Positions 44,467-52,980 of a stretch of DNA of 64,000 bases are shown piece after piece. Source of the stretch: Rhizobium terrae (GTDB lineage: Bacteria; Pseudomonadota; Alphaproteobacteria; Rhizobiales; Rhizobiaceae); contig NZ_QJKM01000015.1 in NCBI RefSeq assembly GCF_003425685.1, positions 1 through 64,000 on the forward strand, given 5' to 3'. Within the stretch, counting starts at the first letter, position 1. Each line of letters begins with the position of its first letter. The notes under the pieces are model-generated. The model searched no databases, was not told where the DNA came from, and worked only from the letters and a program-made list of their open reading frames with translations. Made by a program: the position numbers and the translations under genes.

Positions 44467-44877
44467 ATGGCCAATAGGTTTTCTATGGATGTTATCAATG
44501 AGGCAAGCCATGTCATCGGCTCCGGCCCCGTCGTTATGGTGAACCTGCTCTCTTTCCACGAGCAGCCCGTATATTCGGAGAGCTTCCCGGACAAGAAGAC
44601 GAGCGTCCGCAGCGCCTATTACGAGGGCTATGCGGGCGTGTTCCGCGAGATTGCGGCGCAGCTTCAGATAACCACGGAACTGGTCTATGCGGGGCGCTGG
44701 CTGCATGGCGTGTTGGCGGCTCCGCAAGAAGCCTGGCACGATATCGTAATCGTGCGCTACAAGAGTTTCGACGACCTCAGAAGGATCCTTGACCATCCAG
44801 ACTATGCGACGCGCGCTGCGCCCCATCGCCATGCCGCCGTGGCCGACTGGCGCTTTATCGCAACCCGTAATGGGTGA
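44467..44877 (+). CDS. DUF1330-like small protein, probable target of the adjacent TetR
   Basis: A 136-residue cytoplasmic protein with an apparently ferredoxin-like alpha/beta fold: VVMVNLLSFHEQPVYSE, YYEGYAGVFREIAAQLQI and IVIVRYKSFDDLRRILDHPDY, ending in HRHAAVADWRFIAT. Proteins like this (DUF1330/dimeric alpha-beta barrel type) are often monooxygenase- or stress-related, but the function is unknown. GAAAGGTTAATCG precedes the ATG. It is divergent from tetR, with shared operator-like repeats. The pair looks like a self-contained resistance or detoxification cassette and is bounded by xthA sequences on both sides. Confidence 0.7.
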   Translation: MANRFSMDVINEASHVIGSGPVVMVNLLSFHEQPVYSESFPDKKTSVRSAYYEGYAGVFREIAAQLQITTELVYAGRWLHGVLAAPQEAWHDIVIVRYKSFDDLRRILDHPDYATRAAPHRHAAVADWRFIATRNG

Positions 44878-44889
44878 TCGTCGTTGCCT

Positions 44890-45046
44890 GCCACGTCAAG
44901 CGCCGGAGCCGGAGAAAATCTATACCCGGTGGAGTTGTGGCGCCGACCATCTCTGGTCGCTGCGCGATCTCGTGCTTTCCTCGATCGAGCCCCTGTGCTC
45001 CTGGAAGCCCGCGGCTGAAGCCAGCCTTCGAGCCACGTGCGGAAGA
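44890..45046 (+). pseudogene. xthA: Decayed partial copy of the xthA 3' end
   Basis: Between the DUF1330-like gene and the cyclic-nucleotide-binding gene, one frame reads PEPEKIYTRWSCGADHLWS and, further on, EASLRATCG. These match intact xthA PEPTKIYTWWSYRA, LDHIWSS and the DHVPVTA region at the same order and spacing. One 36-base deletion has removed the codons from KDW to RRL. At DNA level GAAGCCCGCGGCTG is shared exactly and followed by diverged CAGCC...CCACGTG. No start codon, active site or stable frame is left, so it is a non-functional remnant. Confidence 0.75.
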
Positions 45047-45074
45047 GGGCAAGGTGAGGGGCGCACGGTCCGGA

Positions 45075-45530
45075 TCAGGCAAACCGGCCTTGCATCGCCG
45101 CCGCTGCCTTGGCGAGGCCGGCGATATTGTCCTTGATCCGGTTCTCGATCATTCGGCCGACCTGCGGATATTCCTCCAGCAGGCGGTGGAAGAGGGTGCG
45201 GCTGATTTTCATCGCTTCCGCATCGTCGATTGCCACGGCGGTGAACTTTCTCTCCACCATGGTGACCAGCGCAAGCTCGGACAGCAGCGTGCCGGGACCG
45301 ACGGTCGCTTCCACCTTAACCTCGCCGTTGCGGCCGCTCATCAGGAGTTCAAAGCGCCCGCGCGCAACGATGAAAGCCGATTCCGCCGGCGATTTCTCCC
45401 GGAAAAGTTCCTGGCCGGGCGCCACCTGCCGCCTCTCCGCACCGAAGGCGACAAGGCGCAGCTGATCCTCGTTCATGTCCCGGAAGAGGGGCACCTGGGA
45501 AAGCAGACGGATATCTTCGGTGAGCGACAT
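45075..45530 (-). CDS. Cyclic nucleotide-binding (Crp/PKA-type) domain protein
   Basis: A 151-residue protein that consists of a single cNMP-binding domain: LSQVPLFRDMNEDQLRLVA, then AFIVARGRFELLMSG and a phosphate-binding-cassette-like TLLSELALVTMVERKFTAVA. It lacks a DNA-binding domain. Brucella has the same protein (annotated as cAMP-dependent protein kinase regulatory subunit) just after the response regulator OtpR. The PBC lacks the usual Gly-Glu...Arg, so cAMP binding is uncertain. The ATG at 45530 is chosen on homology. It is 22 bases after the response regulator gene on the same strand. Confidence 0.85.
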   Translation of the reverse strand: MSLTEDIRLLSQVPLFRDMNEDQLRLVAFGAERRQVAPGQELFREKSPAESAFIVARGRFELLMSGRNGEVKVEATVGPGTLLSELALVTMVERKFTAVAIDDAEAMKISRTLFHRLLEEYPQVGRMIENRIKDNIAGLAKAAAAMQGRFA

Positions 45531-45552
45531 GAATCGGCTTCCGGCGCGGGGT

Positions 45553-46236
45553 TTACGGGACGATCTTATAGCCGCCGTTTTCGGTGACGAGGATCTCGGC
45601 GCTCGAGGGGTCGCGTTCGATCTTCTGCCGCAAACGATAGACATGGGTTTCGAGCGTATGGGTGGTGACGCCGGAATTATAGCCCCAGACCTCTTCCAGC
45701 AGCACGTCGCGCGTCACGACCTTCTGTCCGGCGCGGTAGAGGTAGCGGATGATCGCGGCTTCCTTTTCGGTAAGCCGGATCTTCTTGCCGTCGTCGGTGG
45801 TCAGGAGCTTCTGGCTCGGCTTAAAGAGATAGGGGCCGACGGTGAACGTTGCGTCCTCGCTCTGCTCGTACTGGCGCAACTGGGCACGGATGCGGGCGAG
45901 CAGCACCGCGAAGCGGAACGGTTTCGTCACATAGTCGTTGGCGCCAGCTTCCAGGCCAAGGATCGTGTCGGAATCGGTGTCATGGCCGGTCAGCATGATA
46001 ATCGGCGCCTTGAAGCCGTTCTTGCGGAGCAGCTTCACGGCCTCGCGGCCATCCATGTCGGGCAGGCCGACATCCATGATCAGGAGATCGATCTGGGCGC
46101 CCTTGGCGGTACCCAGCGCCTTGGCGGCATTGGCTTCCTGGAGGATCGCGAACTCGTCATAAAACGACAGCTGCTCGACAAGCGTCTCGCGCAGATCGTC
46201 GTCGTCGTCCACCAGGAGTATCGTGCGCGCTGCCAT
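45553..46236 (-). CDS. cenR: CenR/OtpR-type DNA-binding response regulator
   Basis: A 227-residue OmpR-family regulator. The receiver has TILLVDDDDDLRETLVEQL, phosphoacceptor Asp in LLIMDVGLPDMDG and Lys in YVTKPFRFAVLL. The winged helix contains IRLTEKEAAIIRYLY and VTTHTLETHVYRLRQKIE. This sequence closely resembles Brucella OtpR/CenR, a regulator of envelope integrity and cell division in alphaproteobacteria, and keeps its neighbour, the cNMP-binding protein. The frame is open upstream to 46356 but GAAAGGCAAGAACGC lies before the ATG at 46236, where the family starts. The kinase (CenK-like) is not adjacent. Confidence 0.88.
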   Translation of the reverse strand: MAARTILLVDDDDDLRETLVEQLSFYDEFAILQEANAAKALGTAKGAQIDLLIMDVGLPDMDGREAVKLLRKNGFKAPIIMLTGHDTDSDTILGLEAGANDYVTKPFRFAVLLARIRAQLRQYEQSEDATFTVGPYLFKPSQKLLTTDDGKKIRLTEKEAAIIRYLYRAGQKVVTRDVLLEEVWGYNSGVTTHTLETHVYRLRQKIERDPSSAEILVTENGGYKIVP

Positions 46237-46367
46237 GCGTTCTTGCCTTTCGTCTCGCCGTTGCTTTCCGACTGTCATTGCAGTCAATCGAAGCGCATTT
46301 AGGGCTCCTCGATCTAAATCCCAACGTGCTATGAATTCAAACGAAATCATATTCAAAGCAAAACCTT

Positions 46368-46928
46368 GTGAGAGAAATGCAACGTTTTCGCGAGGGAAAT
46401 CATAAAAGCTCTGCCGTCATCACCGTTCGGGCCGCACCTCGAGACCGGCGACGGGCGATCGTTTCGTTCGGTGGGATGACAGTGCCTGCCGCGCTCGGGC
46501 GTTCTGGCACCACGCCGCTCAAACGGGAGGGGGACGGGGCGACGCCGGTCGCCGCGATGCGTGTTCTTTACGGCTTTACACGCGGAGAGCGGGTCCGGCT
46601 TCCGCCGACGGCCTTGCCGATGAAACGCATCCGCAAGGACATGGCATGGTGCGACCAGCCGGATCACCCGGCCTATAATCGACAGGTGAAAAATCCCTTC
46701 CGCTCAAGCCATGAGGAGATGATGCGGGCTGACGGGCTCTATGACGTCTGCCTCGTGCTCGACTGGAACATCACGTCGCGCAAACGCCATAGAGGCTCGG
46801 CGATCTTTTTTCATCTCATCAAGCCGGGTTACCAGCCGACTGCGGGGTGTATTGCGGTCAGCCTGACGGATATGAAACGACTTATCCGCTTCATGCGGAG
46901 GGGGACGGTGGTGCGAGTGCTGGGGTGA
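46368..46928 (+). CDS. L,D-transpeptidase (YkuD)-family protein
   Basis: A 186-residue protein with a compact L,D-transpeptidase domain. The catalytic region reads HLIKPGYQPTAGCIAVSLTD, with the His and the nucleophilic Cys at the right spacing. The N-terminus is VRAAPRDRRRAIVSFGGMTV. No signal peptide is evident, which is common in this short rhizobial subgroup. The conserved downstream Arg of SxGC(I/V)R is replaced by Ala-Val, a variant also seen in this group. L,D-transpeptidases cross-link peptidoglycan or tether proteins in rhizobia. The start is the GTG at 46368 or the ATG three codons later. It is divergent from cenR. Confidence 0.8.
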   Translation: MREMQRFREGNHKSSAVITVRAAPRDRRRAIVSFGGMTVPAALGRSGTTPLKREGDGATPVAAMRVLYGFTRGERVRLPPTALPMKRIRKDMAWCDQPDHPAYNRQVKNPFRSSHEEMMRADGLYDVCLVLDWNITSRKRHRGSAIFFHLIKPGYQPTAGCIAVSLTDMKRLIRFMRRGTVVRVLG

Positions 46929-46936
46929 GGGCACCT

Positions 46937-46978
46937 GAAACGAAGATGCCCGGCGCTGAGGCCGGGCATCTTCGTTTC
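46937..46978. terminator. Long perfect hairpin between the L,D-transpeptidase gene and leuC
   Basis: GAAACGAAGATGCCCGGC (46937-46954) and GCCGGGCATCTTCGTTTC (46961-46978) are perfect 18-base complements with a six-base loop. The hairpin sits after the transpeptidase stop codon (8 bases away), between convergent genes, so it can stop transcription from both sides. The T-tract is short on either strand. Beyond it, 46979-47098 holds nothing recognised. Confidence 0.75.
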
Positions 46979-47098
46979 TGTCATCCTCGGATTGTCTCAA
47001 GGATTCAAGCCGTCCCAATCAATCCAATCGCGGCAGACGCTCGGGACCTGCCCGAGCGTGGCGGCGGAGACAGAGCCTCTTTGCATTCCGCGAGTGGC

Positions 47099-48520
47099 TT
47101 ATTTCCACTCGCGGATATCGACGAAATGGCCGGCGATCGCGGCGGCGGCGGCCATGGCCGGCGAGACGAGATGCGTGCGACCCTTGTAACCCTGGCGGCC
47201 TTCGAAGTTGCGATTCGATGTGGAAGCGCAGCGCTCGCCCGGCTTCAGGCGGTCGTCGTTCATTGCAAGGCACATGGAGCAACCCGGTTCGCGCCATTCG
47301 AAACCGGCATCCTTGAAGATGACGTCGAGGCCTTCGGCTTCCGCCTGTTCCTTGACGATGCCCGAGCCCGGGACAATCATCGCGGAAACGGTCGAGGCGA
47401 CCTTGCGGCCCTCGACGACTTTGGCTGCGGCGCGCAGGTCTTCGATGCGGCCATTGGTGCAGGAGCCGATGAAGACGCGGTCGATCGCGATATCGGTGAT
47501 CCTGGTGCCCGGCTTCAGACCCATATAGTCCAGCGCGCGCCACTTGGAAGCGCGCTTCGTTTCGTCCTGGATCTCATCCGGGTTCGGAACCACGCCCTGG
47601 ACCGAAACGACGTCTTCCGGCGAGGAGCCCCAGGAGACGATCGGCGGCAGGTTGGCGGCATCGAGCACCACGACCTTGTCGAAATGCGCACCTTCTTCCG
47701 TATGCAGTGTCTTCCAGTAGTCGAGCGCCATGTCCCAGGCCTTGCCCTTCGGGGCGCGGGGCTTGTCCTTGATGTATTCGAAGGTCTTTTCGTCGGGCGC
47801 GATCAGGCCAGCGCGGGCGCCGCCTTCGATCGTCATGTTGCAGACCGTCATGCGGCCTTCCATGGAGAGCGAGCGGATCGCCTCGCCGGCGAATTCGATG
47901 ACATGGCCGGTGCCGCCCGCGGTGCCGATCTCGCCGATGATGGCGAGGATGATGTCCTTGGCCGTGACGCCTTCCGGCAGCTGGCCGTCGACGCGCACCA
48001 GCATGTTCTTCGCCTTCTTCTGCACCAGCGTCTGGGTGGCGAGCACATGCTCGACCTCGGAGGTGCCGATGCCGTGCGCCAGCGCACCGAAAGCACCATG
48101 CGTCGAAGTGTGGCTGTCACCGCAGACGATGGTCATGCCCGGCAGGGTGAAGCCCTGCTCCGGGCCGACGATGTGGACGATGCCCTGGCGGACGTCCTTT
48201 TCGGAATAATATTCGACGCCGAAGTCATGGGCGTTCTGGGCAAGCGCTTCCACCTGGATGCGGCTTTCCTCGTTCTTGATGCCTTCGTGGCGGTCGGCGG
48301 TGGTCGGCACGTTGTGGTCGACGACGGCGAGCGTCTTTTCCGGGGCGCGGACCTTGCGGCCGGCCATGCGGAGGCCTTCGAAAGCCTGCGGCGACGTCAC
48401 TTCGTGAACGAGGTGACGGTCGATGTAGAGAAGACAGGTGCCGTTCTCGTCGGTCGAAACGACGTGGTCGTCCCAGATCTTGTCGTAAAGGGTGCGAGGG
48501 GCAATGTGCTGTGCGCTCAT
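47099..48520 (-). CDS. leuC: 3-isopropylmalate dehydratase large subunit LeuC
   Basis: A 473-residue aconitase-family enzyme that, with LeuD, isomerises 2- to 3-isopropylmalate in leucine synthesis. The [4Fe-4S] cysteines are seen in [13 protein letters not shown] and in [10 protein letters not shown]; other family blocks are [20 protein letters not shown] and [11 protein letters not shown]-like sequence. The length is normal for the LeuC type 1 family. leuD is not in the window, usual for rhizobia. The 5' gap of 320 bases was checked for a leucine-rich leader peptide and none was convincing. Confidence 0.95.
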   Translation of the reverse strand: MSAQHIAPRTLYDKIWDDHVVSTDENGTCLLYIDRHLVHEVTSPQAFEGLRMAGRKVRAPEKTLAVVDHNVPTTADRHEGIKNEESRIQVEALAQNAHDFGVEYYSEKDVRQGIVHIVGPEQGFTLPGMTIVCGDSHTSTHGAFGALAHGIGTSEVEHVLATQTLVQKKAKNMLVRVDGQLPEGVTAKDIILAIIGEIGTAGGTGHVIEFAGEAIRSLSMEGRMTVCNMTIEGGARAGLIAPDEKTFEYIKDKPRAPKGKAWDMALDYWKTLHTEEGAHFDKVVVLDAANLPPIVSWGSSPEDVVSVQGVVPNPDEIQDETKRASKWRALDYMGLKPGTRITDIAIDRVFIGSCTNGRIEDLRAAAKVVEGRKVASTVSAMIVPGSGIVKEQAEAEGLDVIFKDAGFEWREPGCSMCLAMNDDRLKPGERCASTSNRNFEGRQGYKGRTHLVSPAMAAAAAIAGHFVDIREWK

Positions 48521-48840
48521 GGCTGCTATCCGTTCAGCTGAATGAAATACGGGAATGGGTGTCGGCAGCTGTCCGCTGCCCGGAAGCTGATAAGGTCAGC
48601 TAAGTCGGTCGCAAAGCGCCCCGGAAACACGCGCGAAAAAGCGTGCCGGCAGGCGCTTGTGGTCCTGCAGCACGACAATATGGTTCGCAAGGCATCCGAA
48701 TTTCGATCCCATGGCCGCTCAGATAGCAGTTTTCCGCAAAATCGGCAATCGAATAACACCGTCGGGAAGCTGTCGCATCCCTGTCATAAAGTTTTCGCGG
48801 AAACGTGGTTGATCTCATCTTCCAAACGGAGGGATGTGAG
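48521..48840. other. Divergent gap between leuC and ppk2
   Basis: About 320 bases with no convincing gene. It holds the promoters of the divergent leuC and ppk2 genes. Reading the leuC-sense strand gives no leader peptide with a run of Leu codons and no terminator/antiterminator pair, so attenuation is not supported. No EcfG-type, sigma-54 or CtrA motif was found. Confidence 0.35.
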
Positions 48841-49755
48841 ATGTCCGAACCCATTGAAGACCAGCTCAACCGCATCAAGGACGAGATTGCCGACAGCTTC
48901 GATGAAGAGCTGGAAATGCAGATGGAGGAAGACCGGCTGGACGAACTGGTCGCGGAGGGCATGTCCGAGCCCGCCGAACCTTCACTTGACCGCAAGATCT
49001 ATTTCCGCGAGCTCTTCCGCCTCCAGCATGAACTCGTCCGCCTTCAGGACTGGGTGCAGCACAAGAAGCTGAAGATGGTCGTGCTTTTCGAAGGCCGGGA
49101 TTCCGCCGGCAAGGGCGGCGCCATCAAGCGCGTCACCCAGCGTCTCAATCCCCGCGTCTGCCGCGTCGTCGCGCTTCCCGCGCCGACCGAACGTGAGCGG
49201 AGCCAGTGGTATTTCCAGCGCTACGCAGCCCATCTGCCGACTGCCGGCGAAATGGTGCTGTTCGACCGCTCCTGGTACAACCGTGCCGGTGTCGAACGCG
49301 TCATGGGCTTCTGCACGCCGGACGAGCTGGAGGAGTTCTTCCGTTCGGTGCCGGAATTCGAACGCATGCTGGTGCGTTCCGGCATCATCCTTCTGAAATA
49401 CTGGTTCTCGATCACTGACGAGGAACAGGAATTCCGCTTCAAGATGCGCATCCACGATCCGTTGAAGCAGTGGAAACTCTCGCCGATGGACCTCGAAAGC
49501 CGCGTCCATTGGGAAGATTACACGCGCGCGAAGGAAGACATGCTTCAGCGCACGCATATTCCGGAAGCGCCCTGGTGGGTGGTGCAGGCCGTCGACAAGA
49601 AGAAGGCGCGCCTCAACATGATCGCCCATCTCCTCTCTCAGGTGCCCTATGAAACCGTGCCGAAGGAGCCGATCGACCTGCCGGGCCGCGTCCGGAATGA
49701 GGATTACATCCGCCATCCGGTGCCAGCGGACATGTACGTGCCGGAAATCTACTGA
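48841..49755 (+). CDS. ppk2: Polyphosphate kinase 2
   Basis: A 304-residue PPK2-family enzyme that uses polyphosphate to phosphorylate nucleoside diphosphates (or the reverse). The P-loop is FEGRDSAGKGG near residues 83-93. The lid and Walker B blocks follow as VALPAPTERERSQWYFQRY and LFDRSWYNRAGVERVMGF. The N-terminal 50 residues form an acidic, helical extension (DEELEMQMEEDRLDELVAEG). GGAGGGATGTGAG precedes the ATG at 48841. The sequence fits class I (NDP-kinase) but subclass and favoured nucleotide cannot be settled by eye. Confidence 0.92.
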   Translation: MSEPIEDQLNRIKDEIADSFDEELEMQMEEDRLDELVAEGMSEPAEPSLDRKIYFRELFRLQHELVRLQDWVQHKKLKMVVLFEGRDSAGKGGAIKRVTQRLNPRVCRVVALPAPTERERSQWYFQRYAAHLPTAGEMVLFDRSWYNRAGVERVMGFCTPDELEEFFRSVPEFERMLVRSGIILLKYWFSITDEEQEFRFKMRIHDPLKQWKLSPMDLESRVHWEDYTRAKEDMLQRTHIPEAPWWVVQAVDKKKARLNMIAHLLSQVPYETVPKEPIDLPGRVRNEDYIRHPVPADMYVPEIY

Positions 49756-49820
49756 TGCTGCGGCAAGGGCGTCACACCATGTGTGGCGCCCTGGATGGCG
49801 GCGGCGGCCAGTGGCCCCGG

Positions 49821-50639
49821 CTACCGTTCCGTCCGCCTGCGTAATCGCCTCTCGATGCCGCGCAGCGCCAGCGACAGGCTGATCGTCAGGATGAGGTACA
49901 TATAGGTGACGATCGAATAGGTCTCGAAGAAACGAAAGGAACCGGCCGCATAGACCTTGGCCATCTGCGTGATATCGGCGACCCCGAGCACCGAAACGAG
50001 CGATGAGTCCTTCACCATCGAGACGAAGTCGTTCGAAAGCGGTGGAAAGATCACCCGCATCGCCTGAGGGAAGACGATCAGCCGGAAACGCTGGAAGCGA
50101 GTAAAGCCGAGTGTCTTCGCTGCTTCGACCTGGCCGATGTCGACCGACTGGAACCCGGCACGAAAAATTTCGGCGATGAAGGCCGCATAACCGATCATCA
50201 GCGCGATCACCGCACGCCAGAGCAGCGAGACGTCCCGCACCAGCAGCGTCTCCAGCCAGCCCCTGTCGATCAGCGGCGAGAGCGTCCAGTTCCACAGCGC
50301 CACGAAGGCCGGCGCGCCGACGAAGGCGATGTAGAACAGCAGGACGAGGATCGGGATGCCGCGGATCAGCTCCACATAGAAGCGTGCGACCTGCCGGAGC
50401 ACGATATTGTTCGACAGTCCGGCAAGCGCGATGGCGAGGCCGAGCGCCGTCGCCAGCGTGAACGCGCCGAGCGTCACGCCGATGGTGATGCCGATACCCT
50501 TGACGACGACGGTGAAGACCTGGGTGTAGAGATCGTTGACCGCGATGACCACCGCCAGCCCGATGCAAAGCGTCCCGAAGGCGACGAACCACCAGGGAAA
50601 ATCCTGTGGCTCGGACGTTTTGCGGCGCAGAGGCGCCAT
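49821..50639 (-). CDS. Amino-acid ABC transporter permease
   Basis: A 272-residue inner-membrane permease of the HisMQ type: about five helices, with the ABC-interacting EAA loop AAKTLGFTRFQRFRLIVFPQ at about 177-196. The ribosome binding site lies inside the preceding binding-protein gene, whose stop codon overlaps the spacing by three bases (gap 50640-50642). The operon here contains the binding protein and one permease; no ATPase gene follows, so a partner ATPase must be encoded elsewhere. The substrate is probably a polar amino acid. Confidence 0.88.
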   Translation of the reverse strand: MAPLRRKTSEPQDFPWWFVAFGTLCIGLAVVIAVNDLYTQVFTVVVKGIGITIGVTLGAFTLATALGLAIALAGLSNNIVLRQVARFYVELIRGIPILVLLFYIAFVGAPAFVALWNWTLSPLIDRGWLETLLVRDVSLLWRAVIALMIGYAAFIAEIFRAGFQSVDIGQVEAAKTLGFTRFQRFRLIVFPQAMRVIFPPLSNDFVSMVKDSSLVSVLGVADITQMAKVYAAGSFRFFETYSIVTYMYLILTISLSLALRGIERRLRRRTER

Positions 50640-50642
50640 GCC

Positions 50643-51440
50643 TTATTGGCCCATCTTGTAGTCGAGGAACCACTTCTTGTTCAGTGCATCGAGCGTGCCG
50701 TCGGTCTTCAGGGCGGAGATGGCGGCATTCACCGGCTCGACGAGATCGGAACCCTTCTTGAAGATGAAGCCGAAGTCCTCGGTGCCCATGGGGTCGCCGA
50801 CGATTTTCAGCGACCCGCCGGAGGCCTTTACATAACCTTCGCCGGCGGTGCTGTCGGTCAGCACCAGGTCGACGTCGCCGGCCTTCAGTGCCTGCACTGT
50901 TGCGCCGAAGGTTTCAAAAAGCTTGATGCGCGGGTTCTGTTCGTTGCCGTCGAGGATTTCGTATACGGCGGTGTAGAACGGGCTCGTTCCCGGCTGCGCG
51001 CCGATCAGGCCTTTCTCCAGGGCCGCGAAGCTTTTCGCGTCCGTGAAGCGTTTCTCGTCGCCGCGCACCAGCATCAGTTGCTGCGAGCGCATGTAGGGAT
51101 CTGAGAAATCGACCTTTTCCTTGCGGTCGTCCTTGATGGTGATGCCGGTCATGCCGATGTCGTACTGGCCGTCGGATACGGCCTGGATCATCGCGTCCCA
51201 GCTGGTATTCTGGTACTCGACCTTGAAATTCAGCCGCTTGGCGATCTCGTTCATCGCATCGTATTCCCAGCCGATCGCCTGGCCGCTCTTCGGATCGACG
51301 AATTGCAGCGGCGGATAGGCATTTTCCGTCACGACGACGACCTTGCGGCCAGCAAGGTTCGGGAGGTCGACGGCGAGGCCGGCGGTGGGGGCAAGAACGA
51401 ATGCGGCAAGGCCGGCGAGAACGGTGCGGCGGAAAAACAT
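50643..51440 (-). CDS. Amino-acid ABC transporter substrate-binding protein
   Basis: A 265-residue periplasmic binding protein of family 3. The signal peptide is RRTVLAGLAAFVLAPTAGLA, cleaved near residue 24. The mature protein has the family marks: VVVVTENAYPPLQFVDPKSG, GWEYDAMNEIAKRLN and AMIQAVSDGQYDIGMTGITI. It precedes the permease by three bases and the two belong to one operon. The ATG at 51440 is preferred because it makes a normal signal peptide. The ligand is most likely an amino acid but cannot be named. Confidence 0.9.
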   Translation of the reverse strand: MFFRRTVLAGLAAFVLAPTAGLAVDLPNLAGRKVVVVTENAYPPLQFVDPKSGQAIGWEYDAMNEIAKRLNFKVEYQNTSWDAMIQAVSDGQYDIGMTGITIKDDRKEKVDFSDPYMRSQQLMLVRGDEKRFTDAKSFAALEKGLIGAQPGTSPFYTAVYEILDGNEQNPRIKLFETFGATVQALKAGDVDLVLTDSTAGEGYVKASGGSLKIVGDPMGTEDFGFIFKKGSDLVEPVNAAISALKTDGTLDALNKKWFLDYKMGQ

Positions 51441-51625
51441 CGGAACACTCCGTAAGATGAGGATCGCATCGACTCTCACGAAACCGGCCCGAATGACAAG
51501 CGGCGAAATTGAGAGGAACGGCATCAACTTTCATGCGCGCTGGAACAAAGCGGTTCATGCGGCCTTAAATGGGAACAAAAGTTCCAAGTGTTTCAACAGC
51601 CTCGACCGGCCGGGAGGATATGTCC

Positions 51626-52906
51626 ATGGTTTCCGAACAGCAATTGATCTCCAAGATCACCTGGCGGCTGATGCCGTTTCTCGGCTTTCTTTATCTCATC
51701 GCTTATATCGACCGGCAGAATGTCAGCTTCGCCAAGCTCGACATGGTGGCGGATCTCGGCATGAGCGAATATGCCTATGGTCTTGGTGCTTCACTGTTCT
51801 TCGTCGGCTATTTCCTCTTCGAGGTGCCGAGCAATCTTTTCCTCAATCGCTTCGGGGCGAGCCGCTGGTTCGCACGCATCATGGTGTCCTGGGGCATCGT
51901 CACCGTCGCGCTCGCCTATACGCAGAATGCGACGATGTTCTATATCCTGCGCTTCCTGCTCGGTGTTTGCGAGGCCGGCTTCTTCCCGGGTGTCCTCTAC
52001 TTGCTGACCCTGTGGTTCCCGGAGGATTATCGCGGCCGCATGGTCGGCCTGTTCATGATCTTCAGTGCGCTGGCAAACGCGGTCGGCGCCCCCCTCGGCG
52101 GCATGCTGCTCGATCTCGACGGCCTTCTCGGGCTTGCCGGCTGGGAATGGGTTTTCATCGCCACCGGCGTTCCGGCTGTCCTGGCCGGCATCGTAACCCT
52201 CTTTTATCTGGACGATACGCCCGAAAAGGCCAAATTTCTCTCGGATGAGGAAAAGAAGTGGCTGCACGACCGGCTTGCCCGGGAAAAATCCGGCATGAGC
52301 GAGCATTCCGACAACGGCTTCAAAGCGCTCGTCAATCCGCGTGTTCTGGTGATGGCGCTCTGCTATATCGGCTTCCCGCTGGCCGCCTATGGCCTCAGCT
52401 ACTGGCTACCCACGATCGTCAAAGGTTTCGGCGTATCGAATACGGCGAACGGCTTCATCAACATCGTTCCCTGGATCGTGGTGGCCGCGGCGCTGTGGCT
52501 GGTGCCGGCCGCCGCCGACAAGGTGAAGAACAAGACGCCCTATATCGTCGGCCCGGCCTTCATCGGGGCCATCTGCCTGGCATTGTCGGTCGTGGTTCCG
52601 TCGCCGACCCTGCAGTTCGTTTTCCTCTGCATCGCCGCTGCCGGCATCTTCGCCGGCCAACCGGTCTTCTGGAGCCTCCCGTCGCGTTTCCTGAAAGGGG
52701 CGGGTGCGGCGGCCGGCATCGCGGCAATCAATTCGGTCGGCAATCTCGGCGGCTTCATAGCCCAGAACGTGGTGCCCTGGATTCATGACGCAACCGGCAG
52801 CAATCTTCTTCCGATGGCCTTCCTGGCGGTCTGCCTCGCGATTGCCGGCGTGCTGGTGATCGTCGTCGGCCGGATGATGGCATCGCGACCGGCGGCTCCG
52901 GCCTGA
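51626..52906 (+). CDS. MFS transporter of the anion:cation symporter (phthalate permease) family
   Basis: A 426-residue inner-membrane transporter with 12 helices. The start ITWRLMPFLGFLYLIAYIDR and NVSFAKLDMVADLGMS is the signature of the ACS family, which takes up organic anions such as tartrate, glucarate, phthalate and hydroxyphenylacetate. The second signature is LRFLLGVCEAGFFPGVLYLL. The ATG at 51626 sits at the right distance from GGGAGG; an ATG two codons earlier is too close. No catabolic enzyme is adjacent, so the substrate is unknown. A bidirectional terminator separates it from rplS. Confidence 0.88.
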   Translation: MVSEQQLISKITWRLMPFLGFLYLIAYIDRQNVSFAKLDMVADLGMSEYAYGLGASLFFVGYFLFEVPSNLFLNRFGASRWFARIMVSWGIVTVALAYTQNATMFYILRFLLGVCEAGFFPGVLYLLTLWFPEDYRGRMVGLFMIFSALANAVGAPLGGMLLDLDGLLGLAGWEWVFIATGVPAVLAGIVTLFYLDDTPEKAKFLSDEEKKWLHDRLAREKSGMSEHSDNGFKALVNPRVLVMALCYIGFPLAAYGLSYWLPTIVKGFGVSNTANGFINIVPWIVVAAALWLVPAAADKVKNKTPYIVGPAFIGAICLALSVVVPSPTLQFVFLCIAAAGIFAGQPVFWSLPSRFLKGAGAAAGIAAINSVGNLGGFIAQNVVPWIHDATGSNLLPMAFLAVCLAIAGVLVIVVGRMMASRPAAPA

Positions 52907-52932
52907 CGGTACACCGATCGAAGCAGGCAATA

Positions 52933-52960
52933 AAAAAGGCGGCTCGAAGGCCGCCTTTTT
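52933..52960. terminator. Bidirectional terminator between the MFS gene and rplS
   Basis: AAAAAGGCGGC (52933-52943) pairs perfectly with GCCGCCTTTTT (52950-52960) across a six-base loop. The A-run and T-run on the flanks let it work on both strands, for the MFS transporter gene and for rplS. Confidence 0.9.
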
Positions 52961-52980
52961 CAAAAATGATGTTTCGAAGC

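Noticed and set aside
46847-48541. 564-codon open frame on the plus strand across leuC
   Set aside because: Antisense shadow of leuC with no recognisable domain.
48521-48840. Leucine attenuator upstream of leuC
   Set aside because: No short frame with tandem Leu codons and no terminator hairpin with a T-run was found.
48982-50673. 563-codon minus-strand frame spanning ppk2 and the permease gene
   Set aside because: It opposes ppk2 and runs out of frame through the permease; a composition artefact.
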